64,000 nucleotides of DNA from Favolaschia claudopus (GCA_037176885.1 JAWWNJ010000105.1:248001-312000), one strand, 5' to 3'; positions 1 to 12,607 are shown, numbered from the stretch's first letter. The notes: generated by a model not told the origin, from the sequence alone. Program-made: numbers and translations.

Positions 1-174
1 CCTAATGGTGTAGATCAGGAAGAGGGAAAAGTAACGGGGAAATCAGCGGGAGAACGAATAGATAAGTAAGCAAGCGCAGGGAAAGAGACGAGATTAATCG
101 GATATGTGGATTGTGCAACGTCAACCACCACCGGACGACAAGCAAAACACGCAGAAAAAGATGGCTACACACCG

Positions 175-2343
175 TCATCCGTCAAGCTCCATCGCGTCCG
201 CGACAGGACTGAGCGGCGTCGGCGGCTCCGCATCCTCCTCCTCTCCACCTTCGTCTCCCCATCCCTCGTCTCCCTCTTCTAGATCCAGACTGCGAGGCAC
301 GGCCAACGGACTCGACGGCCGTCTCATCGCCTTCCACCCCACACCTCCATCCAACCCCCTCACACACCTCTCCCTCCTCCTCAAGATCATCCTCGCAACC
401 AACTGCTGCACACTCTCCAGCCCCGCCAAGCCCGCCTTCTCGCGCCTCAACCGCATCCCGCCCGTGCCTTTATCCTTTGCCGGAGGCTCCGGGAGAGGCG
501 GGACGGGATGCAGGGATTGCTCATCGGTGCAATCGGGAGGACTAAGAGTGGAGGCGAAAGGGGAAGCAGTAGTAGTGCAAGTGTTAGCAGCGGATCCCGC
601 CGCTGGCGGCAGGATCCCCAACACAAGCCCGACAAGCGCGTCCACCTCCCTCCCCAGCTCCTTTGCACGCTTTCGCCTCCTCCGCGGCTCGCCTGCGTCC
701 CTAGGGACGCTCCTCCGCAATTCGTGGTCGAGCACGCCACTTGGCGCCGCTGTACCGGAACCAGCGACAACGGCGTTCCCAGAACTACTGCAACTCGAGT
801 TGCTGTTGGGATTGCCGCTGCCGTTGGTCTGTGGGGAGTCAGAGCTGACGTCCATGGTGGACGGAGATTGGCTAGGCGCAGCGGCACACGCCGCCAGCGC
901 TTCGCGCGCTCGTCCTCGCACAGCCAGCAGCGCGTCCAACTCCGCTTCCGGGAAGGATGGAGGAAGGCGCGCGGTCAGCTCCGCAGGAGTAAACGGGTCC
1001 AGAATCGACGGGGGTGGCGGTTTGAAGGGAAGCGAAATGGGGGGCAGGTCGAGGCCGAGAGAGTTAGCAGGAGGGTGGGTAAGCGTCGCGTCAGCGTCGC
1101 CGATAGGAGATGATGAGACTGGGGTTGGATCTGAGTCGCTGGGGGGCGGGGACATCAGGATATCTGAGTCCTCAGTGGTGGCTTCAGCCACAGCGGAAGA
1201 GGAAGATGAATCTAGGGGTGGGGTGAAGAAAGAAGGCCAGGAATCCGAGTGGCAATGATGAGACGACTGCGCGTCGTACTCGTCATCGAGATCGGGGAGC
1301 GAAGCGACAGACCGACGCGATGGCGAAGGCGCGAGGCCTAGTCCTGGACCCAGAGCCATATCCAAGTCGAGGTCGTCGAGTTCCGGCGACAGGCATGCAA
1401 ATGAACGCAGAGGCGAAGGTATGTACGAGGACGGTCCGAAACCCAGATCGTCTTCGAAGTCTGACTCGGACATGGGCGACGGCGAATCAAAGTCGCGCGA
1501 AGAGGAAGGCGACGGCGGGGCGTAATCGAAAGGCGATATACTGTCCGCGTCCGAGTCGTGGCCACCCACAATACGGTGTGGGTGCGCCATAGTACCAGGA
1601 AAACCAAGAAGAACGCCCTCTGGTGCTCCTACTCCCGAGTTGTTGTCATGATCGTCCAGAATCATCTCGTCCTTGTGTTGGTACATAGGAATATCGAGAG
1701 GAAGCAAGGCAGGACGCCTGAACGTTCCTGCGTTGCCCAAGATATCGTCATCCGCATCAGAGTCGAAAGAATAGTCGTAAGCGCCCACAGGCTGTGACAT
1801 GAGCACACAATCGTGCCTCGAGTCATCAACGGTGTACACATCCTCCTCCTCCTCTGGTTTGCGGGTGGGCAACCATTCCGGAGAGATGGGGGAGAGCAGC
1901 TGCGGGGTTCTCGGTCGCGGAGAAGATTGAGATTCATCGTGAAGCTCTTCAATCGGAAGCAAAAGAGACGGGACCTGACTGTCCTGGGCATCCGAAGGGG
2001 GCAGCGCGTGCGTTAGAGTGGGAATCGTGGGCGGGGGAGACAACGGAGAATGTGCCGGAGCCTTCATGAGCACCAAGGGGGAATCTAGGATTCCGCCGAA
2101 CTGGTGCTGGTGATATCGTGCTGCAGAAGGCAGGGGAACGTTCTGTTTTGGCTGGGAAGTAGTTGGCGGGGGCGAAGGATATACACAAGGGTTTCCAGCG
2201 TCTTGATTTTCGTTAGGTTGGTCGGTGGTGGTACAGACAAATCCGTGAGAAGAGTGAGGACAAGAGGTGAAAGAAAAATGGGAATCGAGGTCAGTACAGG
2301 GCATCAGCAGCGCCCCTTCTTCCGGGGGCGAATCAGTGAGCAT
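175..2343 (-). CDS. Uncharacterised acidic, proline/serine-rich protein
   Basis: I do not recognise this protein (722 residues from the Met at 2343). The frame stays open further upstream to 2553, but that extension is Phe/Ser-rich and looks like translated leader. The protein is low-complexity almost throughout: a Pro/Ser-rich N-terminus, several acidic runs in the middle, a short strongly basic stretch (RRRRKRAKELG) leading into a possible helix, and an acidic tail ending MELDG. There is no signal peptide and no membrane segment. Composition suggests a nuclear regulatory or adaptor protein, which is inference only. No intron is needed. The open frames on the opposite strand are shadows of this biased sequence. 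Confidence 0.6.
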   Translation of the reverse strand: MLTDSPPEEGALLMPCTDLDSHFSFTSCPHSSHGFVCTTTDQPNENQDAGNPCVYPSPPPTTSQPKQNVPLPSAARYHQHQFGGILDSPLVLMKAPAHSPLSPPPTIPTLTHALPPSDAQDSQVPSLLLPIEELHDESQSSPRPRTPQLLSPISPEWLPTRKPEEEEDVYTVDDSRHDCVLMSQPVGAYDYSFDSDADDDILGNAGTFRRPALLPLDIPMYQHKDEMILDDHDNNSGVGAPEGVLLGFPGTMAHPHRIVGGHDSDADSISPFDYAPPSPSSSRDFDSPSPMSESDFEDDLGFGPSSYIPSPLRSFACLSPELDDLDLDMALGPGLGLAPSPSRRSVASLPDLDDEYDAQSSHHCHSDSWPSFFTPPLDSSSSSAVAEATTEDSDILMSPPPSDSDPTPVSSSPIGDADATLTHPPANSLGLDLPPISLPFKPPPPSILDPFTPAELTARLPPSFPEAELDALLAVRGRAREALAACAAAPSQSPSTMDVSSDSPQTNGSGNPNSNSSCSSSGNAVVAGSGTAAPSGVLDHELRRSVPRDAGEPRRRRKRAKELGREVDALVGLVLGILPPAAGSAANTCTTTASPFASTLSPPDCTDEQSLHPVPPLPEPPAKDKGTGGMRLRREKAGLAGLESVQQLVARMILRRRERCVRGLDGGVGWKAMRRPSSPLAVPRSLDLEEGDEGWGDEGGEEEDAEPPTPLSPVADAMELDG

Positions 2344-5159
2344 TATTCTTAATGAAAAGAAAACAATTAGAGTGGCAAAGGGAGTTTGTCGGGTAGGATA
2401 CTGACATTGCCTAGATTCTGAGAATGGGTGAAAATTGATGAGAACAAAACGGGAAAAAAGAGCAGAGGACGCACAGAAGTATGGGGAGACTAGACTGGGG
2501 GATTTAAGCGTATGGAACTGGCCATTGACGCTGGGAGAGACAACGAGTAGCACTGCAGCACCGTCGATATCGATGCGGGAAGAAAGAAGCGAGCCCCGGC
2601 CTCAAACACATCCGCTGGCCGCATTGCAATAGTCATCACGTGTCACCTATCCGCATCTCCGTCCGTCCATCACCTCAAGGCAGCAACCTCGACGTTGGCG
2701 AGGACCACCCGGCCAGCGATAACCGTAGGCGATGAGCGTGGCAGCGGGGTTCTCAAATTCTTACAATTATCGCGACACATCCTCCACAATAAAAACCAGA
2801 AATGCTTCAAGTTTTTCTTCAAACATACTGTGACTCACAATTGACCCACAAACCTTCGTGGGCGAACCGACGCCAACGCCCTGACGTATCAGTCGCCCAT
2901 ACAGCACTTCCAACCCATCGTCCCGGTCGTCATTGTTCTTTGCTCCCGCGGACGAATTTGATCCTTATATGTTCAGCTTCTCTCGGAGAGCGGGCCCGAG
3001 ATCACCACTCTAGCTTCATTCGCGTTGCGTCGAGTCTCTGGCCGAGTCGCCTGATACTATGGCGATTCATTTACAATATAATCCAGCGTGCTACGAAGGT
3101 CTCTTCAAATTCATACAAAACTTGGTTGCATTTTCTTTTCGGCGTCTAAAGTGACATCGATATCGAACATGATGAACATCGGGACGAGCAGGCGGAAACC
3201 ATTTTTGCACAAAGCAAGATTGAATACTAGCGCTGGCGGGATGTATTCAGAACCAAACTTTTCAACAGGAACGTGGCACACAATCAAGCTTTGTTCAACA
3301 TATTCCAAGTATGCGTCGGCTTCGGACAATCGTAAATTGCCGCCGACCCATCACTGGATCCTGGCTCCATATTCGTTATACTTGGGTGGGCTATACTTAT
3401 CCTCAAATCTGGCAGTAGGTTCAGTGATTGATCGAAAAATGAATGAACTTCCTTTCAGTTCAAAAACCAACAGTATCATTCAGGTGGCGTTACAGATTCG
3501 GACCCACGTATTCAATGCCCCGACGCAAAAATCCCGACCGCGTTCCTACAATCATGGCGACAGACCTACATGGAAGAATACTGTCTCCCCGACCCCCGAA
3601 GCGTCTATATTGACCTTGATGTCAATGCGTGGCGGCGGGCCCGGGTTCGCGGTTGCTGAGAGTCCGTATTTCCAGAGTCTGATGCATTCAATGGGTCTCG
3701 GGTAACTGTCGCTCGGGATGGACCTTGGACGTCAGCACTTCGTCCGGGCAACTATCTTGGTTGTTTTCGGGATCGCGATACGCTTACGCCGGGTAATTTA
3801 CAGCGGCTGGAGAGTTGGTGCGGTTCCGAGTATGATACAGCTGGTCCGGAAAGCAAGGGGCAGGGCTCGGAGAAAGAATCTGGTAGGTGATTTGTGGGGC
3901 AGGGACGACGAATTCGCGCATGGTTCAATCGACAAGGACCAGCTTGATTACGTCGCTCCTCAAAACTCTCTTGTTGAAATCCCCAACACGAATATGTGGC
4001 GCTTTCAAACTGGTCAGATAAGTACCTCGAACTTCTGCCATCACCCGCCTTTACGCAGTACACGCCTATTAGGAATACCTATTCTGGATGCGAAGACTAT
4101 ACAGTGACAAGATTGACCGTATTTACAGCGCAAAAAACTAATTACAGGTTACAATCTGCACCTGCCTGTGATTCAGCTCAGTGAACGATAGTGTTTCGTT
4201 GACCTCAACTTGACCTCAACAGAGAAGGAAACAAATTTTCAGGTACTAGTAACTACACATACTCCGACTCGGTTCCTGGCTTCGTAATAACGCAAAAATC
4301 ACGAGCATAAAAATTACAGGCCATCAATATGCATCAATGTCCACGAATCCGCGAACGGGGTCCCCGGGGAGTTGAACCCAGATTTCGTAAAGTGGTTGTG
4401 GGGAGGTCATGGCGGGAATCGAGACCCGCCCCCACTTCCATAAAGTACGGGGAGCTGAAAATACAGTGCAAAATAATCCAACTGTTTCTCCCGCCTCGAC
4501 GTTGCCCCCGCGGCAGCGGACAAGGCCCCGCGCAGCGGTCTGGGGTCTCCCCAGCCGTCCGGGCCGGCGCCCGCACCACTTCCGATATTTGAACAGCAGT
4601 ACTGCTGTATCCAACTCATTTTTAGGCTACTACCCTCACGCCCAAAATTCAGGTGGACCTGTATTGAATACGGTTCCTTGACACTGGATCAACACTGTAT
4701 CCAAAAGAAAAGAAAAGGACTGTTGTAGGCTCTTGGGAGAAACTAAGTGGACATTTCCTCCACGTATTTGCTAAACTCAGTTTTCCAACTTCAACAAGTT
4801 GAACACTCAGGCTAAACACTTGCTAGAATCTCCTAACTGCTCAAACTGCTTCATTAGTCAATCGGAAGATAGGATTGTGCTCAGTAGATCTATGCCTAGC
4901 CGGCTTGCTGGTCTATATGGATAGCTCTGAATTTACTTCTTTTTTCGAGGTTTTCAACCACGGATTTGTAAGCAGCTTCCGATCAATTCTGTTAGACCCG
5001 GGAGATGCCGGCGGCCGGAGTTTCGGTCCCATGTGCCGGCATAGGAGTTGATTCTCGCGCGCTTGCACCTACGAACCCTAGGCACGCCTCGGAAACTGAG
5101 GACTAGCACAACATGCTGATACCCTACGACTTAACCGAACGCGTTCTCAACCTCCCACC
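2344..5159. other. Gene-poor 2.8-kb stretch
   Basis: This lies between the divergent starts of the acidic protein and the FAD oxidase. Short frames occur around 3.1-4.1 kb, some lightly reminiscent of eroded coding sequence, but none chains across splice sites into a recognisable protein. A GC-rich block sits at 4324-4620. The first and last few hundred bases should carry the two promoters. No RNA gene was recognised. Confidence 0.5.
4324..4620. other. GC-rich block of unknown nature
   Basis: A 300-bp GC-rich island inside AT-richer surroundings, with self-complementary patches (for example GGCGGGaatcgagaCCCGCC at 4410-4429) and overlapping short frames on both strands. The sequence GGTTCAACTCC on the minus strand resembles a Pol III B box, but no tRNA cloverleaf can be built. 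It could be a decayed SINE or a TE end. Confidence 0.3.
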
Positions 5160-7028
5160 ATGGCCCCGCTCAAACTGTGGCCGCTGCTGCCGGCAACGTT
5201 GACGCTTTTGTGCCTCAATTCTCGCCATGTCGTCGCCTTGGAGGAGCAAGATACCCAGATTGTCTTCAGCGGGGACGGGCCTACACTTGCGGATGAGCTG
5301 TCGGATCTTCTCCAGAGCAGCATATGGCTGGAGCAGAACAAGACCGACGCGTCAGAGGTGGCTCGACATTGTGTGAGTGACCAGGAATTTGGGATCGCCC
5401 ATCGCTGAATCTGGATAAACTTTCGCTGCAAAGTGTCATGTACTAAACGGCACCCTACCTGGCCAAGTATTCTTCCCCGACTCCGCCGAATATCAAGCCC
5501 AGCAGGCGTCGTATTACTCTCTCGAGCAATCAGACCTCGAGCCAACATGCAGAGTGTCACCGCACTCTGCCATCGACGTCTCTGCTATCGTCAGCCTCGC
5601 CACGCAGTACGACTGCACATTCGCAGTTCGTTCGGGCGGCCATATGATCTCGCAGGGATTCAGCAACGTCGATGCAGCCGGGTTCACAATTGACCTTCAG
5701 AAAATGAACAGCGTGTCGCTTCTCGATGGAGGCAGTGTTGTGTCCTTTGGATCTGGTTGTAGATGGCATGAAGTTTACAGTGCGCTTACGCCTCGCAATC
5801 TTACTACGGTCGGTGGCCGGGCTTCCGATGTTGGTGTTTCGGGTTTTCTGCTGGGCGGTATGAATTCCTTGTTCGCAACACATTTTTCTTGTTCTTGATG
5901 GTGGCACCATCATATCTAGGTGGAATCTCCGCTCTATCTCTCGCGCACGGTTTTGGAAGCTCGAATATCGTGAACTATCAAGTTGTACTTGCTGACGGGA
6001 CCATATACGACGTTAATGCGCAAACTCTGCCTGATCTGTACTGGGCCCTCAAGTACGGCAGTACTAACTTTGGAATCGTTACGCGTTTCGACATGACAAC
6101 GTATCCACTGTCAGATGTCTGGGCAGGGACCCTGCTTTTCGACATTTCTAGAGGCCCCGCAATACTACAAGCCCATGTTGAATTCACCGCCAAATTATCT
6201 GAAGACCCTATGGGATTGAATGTGGTCGGACTAGCTTGGGAGCCGACGCAAAAAACCTACATTGTATGGTCGCCGAATATCTACCTCGCACCTACCCCGT
6301 TTCCACCGTTGTACTCTGATATCGAGCCCTTGGTGCCCCACGCCTTCCTCGATACGATGCGAGTCACTGACCTGGCATCCATCACCGACGAATTTCAGGC
6401 CATGGCTCCAGGTGAGTCATCATGGACTTCAGTTCTTGCCCGGATATCTTACCCATATCTCAGGATCCGGAAGGGTCCAGTGGTTCACGTTGACTTTGAA
6501 AGCGGATGCGACCCTGCTGTGGGATATTCACCTCAAAGGTGTCGAAATTTTCCAACCATATCTGAATCGATCTGGCTTTACGTGGGCGGCTGTGTTTCAA
6601 CCATTGAATCGCGGTTTTGCGGCGGCGAGTGAGAGAAACGGAGGGAATCCATCAGGTATCTCCTCTGAGGACGGAGACTTGGTAGGTATGTGCAACTCAA
6701 TTCGACGTCGCACGGAACAGTTTTACAAACGTATCTATGCTTAGTGGCCCTCGGCATGGCCCTTTGGTCTGACAGGGAGGATGATGAAGTGCTCAAGGCG
6801 AAAACGCACGAGCTGTGGAGATGGGCAGAGAATACTGCTCGCGAGCGTGGTCTCCTCCATCCTTTCATCTACATGAACTACGCGTCCAAGCTTCAGGACG
6901 TCATGGGCAGTATTGGGCCGGAAAATCTTGGACGAATGCGGGGAATCAAAGAACGGTATGATCCGTCGAACCGATTCGGTCTGTACTGGAAAGGTGGCTA
7001 CAAGTTGGAAGGCGGAGGACAGGTGTAG
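5160..7028 (+). CDS. Secreted BBE-like FAD-linked oxidase
   Basis: Five exons (5160-5372, 5434-5857, 5920-6411, 6464-6685, 6745-7028) give 544 residues in perfect phase. The N-terminus is a signal peptide (about 26 residues, ending before EEQDTQ). The FAD-binding PCMH domain shows RSGGH, whose His should carry the 8-alpha-histidyl flavin bond, followed by VGGR and the glycine-rich LLGGGIS loop. The Cys of bicovalent berberine-bridge enzymes is absent from the loop before VGGR, so attachment is probably mono-covalent. The C-terminal BBE motif is RYDPSNRFGLYWKGG. Such enzymes oxidise sugars, alkaloids or polyketide alcohols outside the cell or in vesicles; the substrate cannot be read from the sequence. 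It has no biosynthetic neighbours. Confidence 0.93.
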
Positions 7029-7609
7029 TTGGATTTCATTACATCCTTGCGGGTGAATGGCTAAATTGCTCTGGGAGTATCTATGGGCTCTGCAGAAACG
7101 TTCTTTTTTACCGTAACTACCCTTTTTCAAATTGAGTTTATTGATGGGAAGATCAGCAGGCACGCCCATGAACAGTCGCCATCACAGCCCCAACCTAGAA
7201 CTGACGAGATTGTTCATTCAAAAGTGGACTCCCTGAGAACCTCCTTGTGATCCATTATCACGATACCCAATCCTAGTTGGTGCTTCGCTGTGCTTCGAAT
7301 ATTAGACCAAGATTCTGCCATCTTTGGGTGACTTCGAAAGCGCTAGTCCGGCAAAAAGCCAAGATTGTCGCAGGGCAACGGGAGGCTTAGGAATCCGTTA
7401 AACCCCAGTTGGCGTGAAGAGTGGCAGTGATCCTGTCAGCGGACTTCAACGGACCCTTTATTTAACCCGTCCTCGTCCGCAAGCGCCGGACTCCACCTCC
7501 ATCGGCAACGAATGGAGATGAGATGGTAACGTATCCGCGATTACTTCGTTTAAAAGGGCTCGACTTCAGCTTCCGCGTCTTTTGCGCCAACCACCGTCCT
7601 TCGTTCACC
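7029..7609. promoter_or_regulatory. Intergenic region and promoter of membrane protein copy 1
   Basis: This is a 3' flank followed by promoter. A TTTAAAAG TATA-like box at about 7549-7556 lies about 55 bp before the ATG at 7610. Nothing else was recognised. Confidence 0.4.
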
Positions 7610-8981
7610 ATGCTGACCGTGCGCGATGAAGGTCCTGGGCTCGACGGCCAGGATATATACGCCCTGAAGATAATGTTTCTTCAGTTGGCGTCGGCAGCGA
7701 TCACTTACGGTGCGTGTGCTGGAAGCAAGTGAGGTGTAACCACTTATCGACCTTGGGGCTTCAGGGATTTTCCTGTGTGTCGCGATAATGTCGAGTTATA
7801 CCCTCATGTTCGTTTTCAGTTTTTTTGTCTTGCCATGTATGGTGGACGAAAACTTACCTCCCATTCAGACGGAAGGGTCTTCGAGGTGCACTGGCGCGTC
7901 AAGCCCTGCTCGGCATTACTCTCACCATGCTCCTTGCTGGCACTGCCCATCTTGGGATGTACATGGCCTATCAAATTCTTCAATTTCCTACTCTGGCGGC
8001 CGAATACGTCGACCCTGTCATGACTTTGAAACGCCTTGACATCGGTCAAACTTGGCTGCGTAGGATAACTGTGCGTGCACCCATTCAAATGCTTTACTTG
8101 GATTTCAAATTCGCCTCAGTATTTCCTCAGTGATGTTATCGTCGTGTGGAGAGCCTGGGTTATCTGGCACGATAATTTAATCGTACATGCAGTACTTGCT
8201 GTATGCCTCATCGGGACGGGAGGTATTGATTCTGGCATCCACATCTGTCGCAGCAATTAATCGTTCACCACTTGCAGCCACTTCGCTCACTTTGGCTGTA
8301 TTCAACACCAAAACAGAATTCCAGGGTACGCACTACGACCGCGATACAAAAAACTTCCTTGGAACGTTCGGCCTTCTCGTAACCAACTTCGGGGCCACAG
8401 CCCTGATCAGCTACAAGTTGTGGTGCGTCTGGTCGCCTTATCTTCGCCACACGTTGATGAACTGTCCAGGTATTATCGCCGCAACGTGAAAAAATATCTC
8501 AACCACCCTCGTAATGCCAGTACGAAGATTGAGAACGTTCTGATCTTACTTATGGAGACCGGAGGACTGTACTGCGCGTTTTGGGTACGCGTTTCCAGCG
8601 GCGTTGCTTTCGTATATTACTGACAACTATCAGATATTGCTCATGATCGGGGACTACGGCTATTATGGCCCCGACTTCGAGCTCGAATGGTTCCAACCGA
8701 ATATATCCGTGAGTCACTCACTCCATCCCCACCGTCCTGGGTATCTATATTCTGAACCTGTTCGGCAGGGCATATATCCGACGATAATTATTTTCATGGT
8801 GTCACGCAAAATGATGCTGAGTGAAGAAATGCTCAGTACACCCTCCCTTCCCACCACTTCTCATACACATATGACCGATCGGACTATCTGGTTCGCTACT
8901 CCTTCGGCCACAGGCCGGTCAGAGGGGGCGCTCCAGACGTCCGAGGATTCTGTGGGTATGGACTCATTCTCACCGAAGTAG
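7610..8981 (+). CDS. Multi-pass membrane protein, copy 1 (Agaricomycete 7TM-like family)
   Basis: Eight exons: 7610-7709, 7765-7807, 7869-8070, 8120-8222, 8278-8422, 8470-8584, 8634-8708, 8769-8981; 331 residues. About six or seven hydrophobic segments are visible, with a short cytoplasmic-looking loop YYRRNVKKYL, the conserved segment ENVLILLMETGGLYCAFW, a YGYYGPDFE loop and GIYPTIIIFMVSR before a polar tail. Proteins of this shape are numerous in mushroom-forming fungi and have no assigned function; receptor-like roles are only speculation. The copy at 14240-15639 on the other strand has all seven introns at the same places and phases. Exons 1-7 have identical lengths (100, 43, 202, 103, 145, 115 and 75 nt), so the two are recent duplicates differing mainly in the tail. 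Confidence 0.9.
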
Positions 8982-9158
8982 TGTTTATTGGGTGTACGGA
9001 GAAATAATTGTAGTAACCTCACTGTATTTTACGAGACATGTATACTTTAAATTCAACTTGTTGTAACAGAAATACTCTAATGCTGAGCTTCGTAAGGAGC
9101 TCGACAAGCGAACTCGATCCATCTGACATACTATACATTGAAATATCTGATGTGCAAA

Positions 9159-10328
9159 CTACGAAGGCGTCACATCGACCAGGAGCTGGAAGGTGTCCCC
9201 GAGCGCGTTCTTGCGCAAAGTATCCAATACCGTCCAGGATGGAAGTCCATACATGTTGGGTAATTCGTTGGTAAGCCTCTGTGCCGTTTCGTGATGCGCC
9301 TGCACCATCGAGATTTGGCATAAATGGCAGACACCGTTTAAAGATGCCCAGTCATCCTTCCTCCATATTTTCAAAGGATCATATGAAGACCTCAGACGGT
9401 CCTGGCGTTTGGCCTCGAATGCTTGCAACCTGCGCCTCTGGCACCGCACTGGCTGAGTACAGCCTACAATGTCAGCCGAAAAGAACAAGAAGCGAAGCAT
9501 GTCGTCGACTGTGCTCGCATACTGCATTTGGCTCCCTGTAAGAAACGCTTGTTGATCTGCTTCGCTCAGTTGTGAGGTAACGCCATTGTAAGTTACGCTT
9601 TGAAATATCTGGGGACCAAGCTTGGGGTAGGATGTCGCGAGGGTGTAAAATGCTCCTGGCAAGATCCAGGGAGCGTCTACCTCCCGAGCGAGCTGAATGA
9701 CCAAGATCTTGCACACCGGGTCGGGCGAACGATCGAATGTCCGCTTCGAGGGTTTGACCATACGGCCGCACGCGGGATTGAACCAAGGGAAGGCAGCAGA
9801 AAGATGAAGGAGGGCACGGTCTCGCAAGTACTGTACTCCGTACTTGTGAGAGAGGCGAAGAACGCCCGAGACTGTGGTGTAATCCGTACGTGACGGAAAT
9901 GGAGGAAAGAATCTGGAAGCTGGATGAAGTCACAGCCGCGCCGGCTTGGTAAATCATACCCAGAATCGAATATCGCCCTCAGAAATACCGCCACTTCTAC
10001 GGCAAAGTCTGAAAGTTGGACGAGAGGGCACCCCTCAACTAGCTCTGAGTCCGGAGGCTGCGGAAAGAGCAACATGTCCTGAAATCGTGTCGTCAATGTC
10101 TTGCAGAGCTGCAGAGCAGACACCCAGTTGCGCAGTGACTGAGACAAGGGACTTTACCTCGAATACAAACGATCGCGCAGCCAAAACGCCTCGATAGACA
10201 CGAAACTGCGTATTTTCAGCTTGAATTATAATGTTACCATCGTCAAACCACAAATCCAGCGGTCTAAGGACGGGCGATTCCGACGAATTAACAGCTTGCA
10301 TGACGGTGGGCGACAAGGGAGAATCCAT
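9159..10328 (-). CDS. BTB/POZ domain protein, paralogue A
   Basis: Three exons on the minus strand (10328-10158, 10078-9960, 9912-9159) give 347 residues. The BTB fold begins with LWFDDGNIIIQAENTQFRVYRG and continues through DMLLFPQPPDSELVEGCP, then LRLSHKYGVQYLRDRALLHL. BTB domains mediate dimerisation and often link to Cullin-3 ligases, but the C-terminal half here (IQLAREVDAPWILP onward, with a CxxC-like CHLC) is a fungal-specific region of unknown role. Two paralogues lie at 18894-19958 and 25177-26229. Only this copy has an intron (79 nt) splitting VFE/DML; the second intron is shared by all three at the same phase. Confidence 0.9.
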
Positions 10329-10815
10329 CAAACGCGTACACAAACCACAACAACGCGGACGCGTAAATGGAAATAGAGTTTGCGAAAATTGAGAGAAACT
10401 GCTATGTACTATTTTACTATCTAGCGGTACATAAGATGCGGAGAAAAAGAAGAAAACATGGAAAATAAATATTGCAACGCCGATGCCTATTCTAAAAATG
10501 ATATGCCAGCAAAAGAAAATACCTGGAGGTCTCACAGAGCCTGTATCATTGCTTCCACCCATAAGTCGCGTTTCTTCTTCGTTCAACGGAATTCAGAGCC
10601 ACAGGAGCTAACCGCAAAAATTGCTGCCAATGATATGGCGTCTCGTCTTTCCTCATTTTCCTCTCATCTATTCCACTCAGTACTCGTAAAGTAGTGGTCA
10701 TGGAAGCAACGAGAACGAAAACGGAAAAGAGAACGTTGGTTATTGAGTACGACAGTATCTAAAGTAAAGGTGGGTTCAAAGGAATGTTAGCGTGCCTAAG
10801 TTAGTTATAAAGTAG
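10329..10815. other. Intergenic, promoter of BTB paralogue A
   Basis: About 490 bp between the BTB start and the 3' end of the nucleotidase gene, both on the minus strand. It is AT-rich; no repeat or RNA gene was seen. Confidence 0.4.
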
Positions 10816-12607
10816 TTACGACTGCACCGGCGTCGTGTCATTGACGCGCACAACACGGTTTTGTAGCTCCTCGTCTATGGAACCTAGACGTTGAATGTAC
10901 GCCGTCAATACCTCATCTAGCGTATCCAGCACGACAATGTCGCTCTGCGCGGGCATGATGTTGTCTCCACCGCCCGCCACGTAGTCAGCCGTTACCATAC
11001 GGTACGTCGCATCGAAATCCACTGTGGGCATCTCGTCGCCTTGCCCGATCTCGAGGTTGATGAGCGTTTTGGTGGTGGGATTGTACGTTACCCGCACGCC
11101 TTTGGAGATTTGGGGCCAGGTCACGACGGGCTGGCCGTTGAAGACGGAAACGCCCGAGACAGCGCCGGCGAAGATGTCCCACAGCTGACGCCCGGTGAGG
11201 GATACGTCTGCTACGGCGTTGCCAAAGGGGAAGGCGGTGATGACGTCCCCACGAGTGATGTTCCCGATAGGAATGTCGACGCGGATTCCCCCGCCGTTGA
11301 GGAGGCAGCCTGCCGGCGCCGACTGCGCTGCGCGGTAGTCGAGCATGGCGTCGCAGATGAGGTCGCCGAAGTTGCACTCGCCGGTCTTGCACCCGTTGTG
11401 ATTCAACAGCACAGTCGTGTCGCCGATAACCTCGTTGCCGAACTCGTCAAAGGGTACGCGCCACTCCTTGATCTGGGCCTGGAGGTCGGCGTCCTGGGCG
11501 GTCTGGTTGTCAAGGTGGATGGGTCCGCCCGAAACACCGATGACTTTGCCGTTGGGTCCGAATTGGACGTCGAGGAGCCCAAGGTATTCACCGTAGCGGT
11601 AGCTGCAGAGGTCAGAAAGACGAAGGGAGGGGGGTCAAGGAGAAGGCTCACGCAGTAATCACGAATACCTCTTCACCGTCGAGGTTGGTCTCTATAGTCG
11701 GATACGGTCCCGCAGCGCCTGCCATATCGCCGAGCAGAGTGTGAGAGTGGCCTCCGATAATGAGATGGATCCCGGTGGTGTTCTGCGCCATGGCAATATC
11801 CACCTCGTAGCCAACGTGTGTCAGGGCGACGATACGCTCGACATGCTCGTGAGCACGGACATAATCAGCCCAATACTGCACTGTCTTGATTGGGTCGGCG
11901 AAGGAAGTGGAATCGTCGGAGTTGGAGATTAACGGGATGGTGTCCGTGGTGACGGCGATGACCGCGAGGTTGTACTGGGGGAAGAGGTGATACGGCTTCA
12001 CCGTGGAGTTGATGCTCTTGTCTTGACTGTCAACATTTGCGCAGATGATGGGCATGGTAAGGTTATCCAACTGGTGATAACATTGTGAGCTATCCCAATG
12101 CTACCAAAAACGCAAAAGAACATACGAATTCACCGAGATACTTGTCGCCCTGGTCAAACTCATGATTCCCAAGCGTGAAAGCGTCGATACTGAGTTGATT
12201 CAAGGTATCCGCAATCTTCTCGCCGCCGTAGTAGCTGTAGAACAGGGTGCCTTGAAACTCATCGCCTGCGTTCAGGAACAACGAGTTTTGAGCCTTTTTG
12301 CGGCCAGCGTCCACTACGGACTTTATCCGAGCGTAGCCACCGTAGCAGCCATTCTGGGGCTTCGTGCAGTCCGTTCCGGAGGTGGTAATCTCGTCCAGGT
12401 GGGCGTGTATATCATTGACATGATATATGGCTAGTATTAAGTCAGAACTTAAGCATCTAAACGCGAAGAGTAAAGGCACGCACAGATATTAAAGTAATCT
12501 GGACATGCTGGAGGGTGTATAGCGCGCTCCCGAGATGCCAAGTAGATCTCAGCGGACACGGTGGTCGCAAGAGCGAGCGAGAACGCAAAAGCAGCCCGGG
12601 GTATCAT
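10816..12607 (-). CDS. Secreted 5'-nucleotidase / UDP-sugar hydrolase family
   Basis: Four exons (12607-12484, 12430-12126, 12070-11652, 11602-10816) give 544 residues. Exon 1 encodes a signal peptide (MIPRAAFAFSLALATTVSA). The metallophosphatase domain carries the dinuclear-metal motifs NDIHAH, NAGDEFQG, GNHEFDQG, LTHVGYEVD and GGHSHT. The C-terminal 5'-nucleotidase domain shows LLNGGGIRVDIPIG and AGGGDNI, which form the substrate pocket in the family. No C-terminal hydrophobic GPI signal is seen, so it is probably secreted to dephosphorylate extracellular nucleotides and related phosphoesters for phosphate or nucleoside uptake. Length is normal for the family. A TATA box precedes the start. 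Confidence 0.95.

Noticed and set aside
104..1258. 384-codon open frame on the plus strand
   Set aside because: Antisense to the acidic protein at 175-2343 and mirrors its Ser/Pro bias; no independent evidence.
4324..4470. tRNA-like B box in the GC-rich block
   Set aside because: GGTTCAACTCC is present on the minus strand, but no acceptor, D or anticodon arms can be paired with it.
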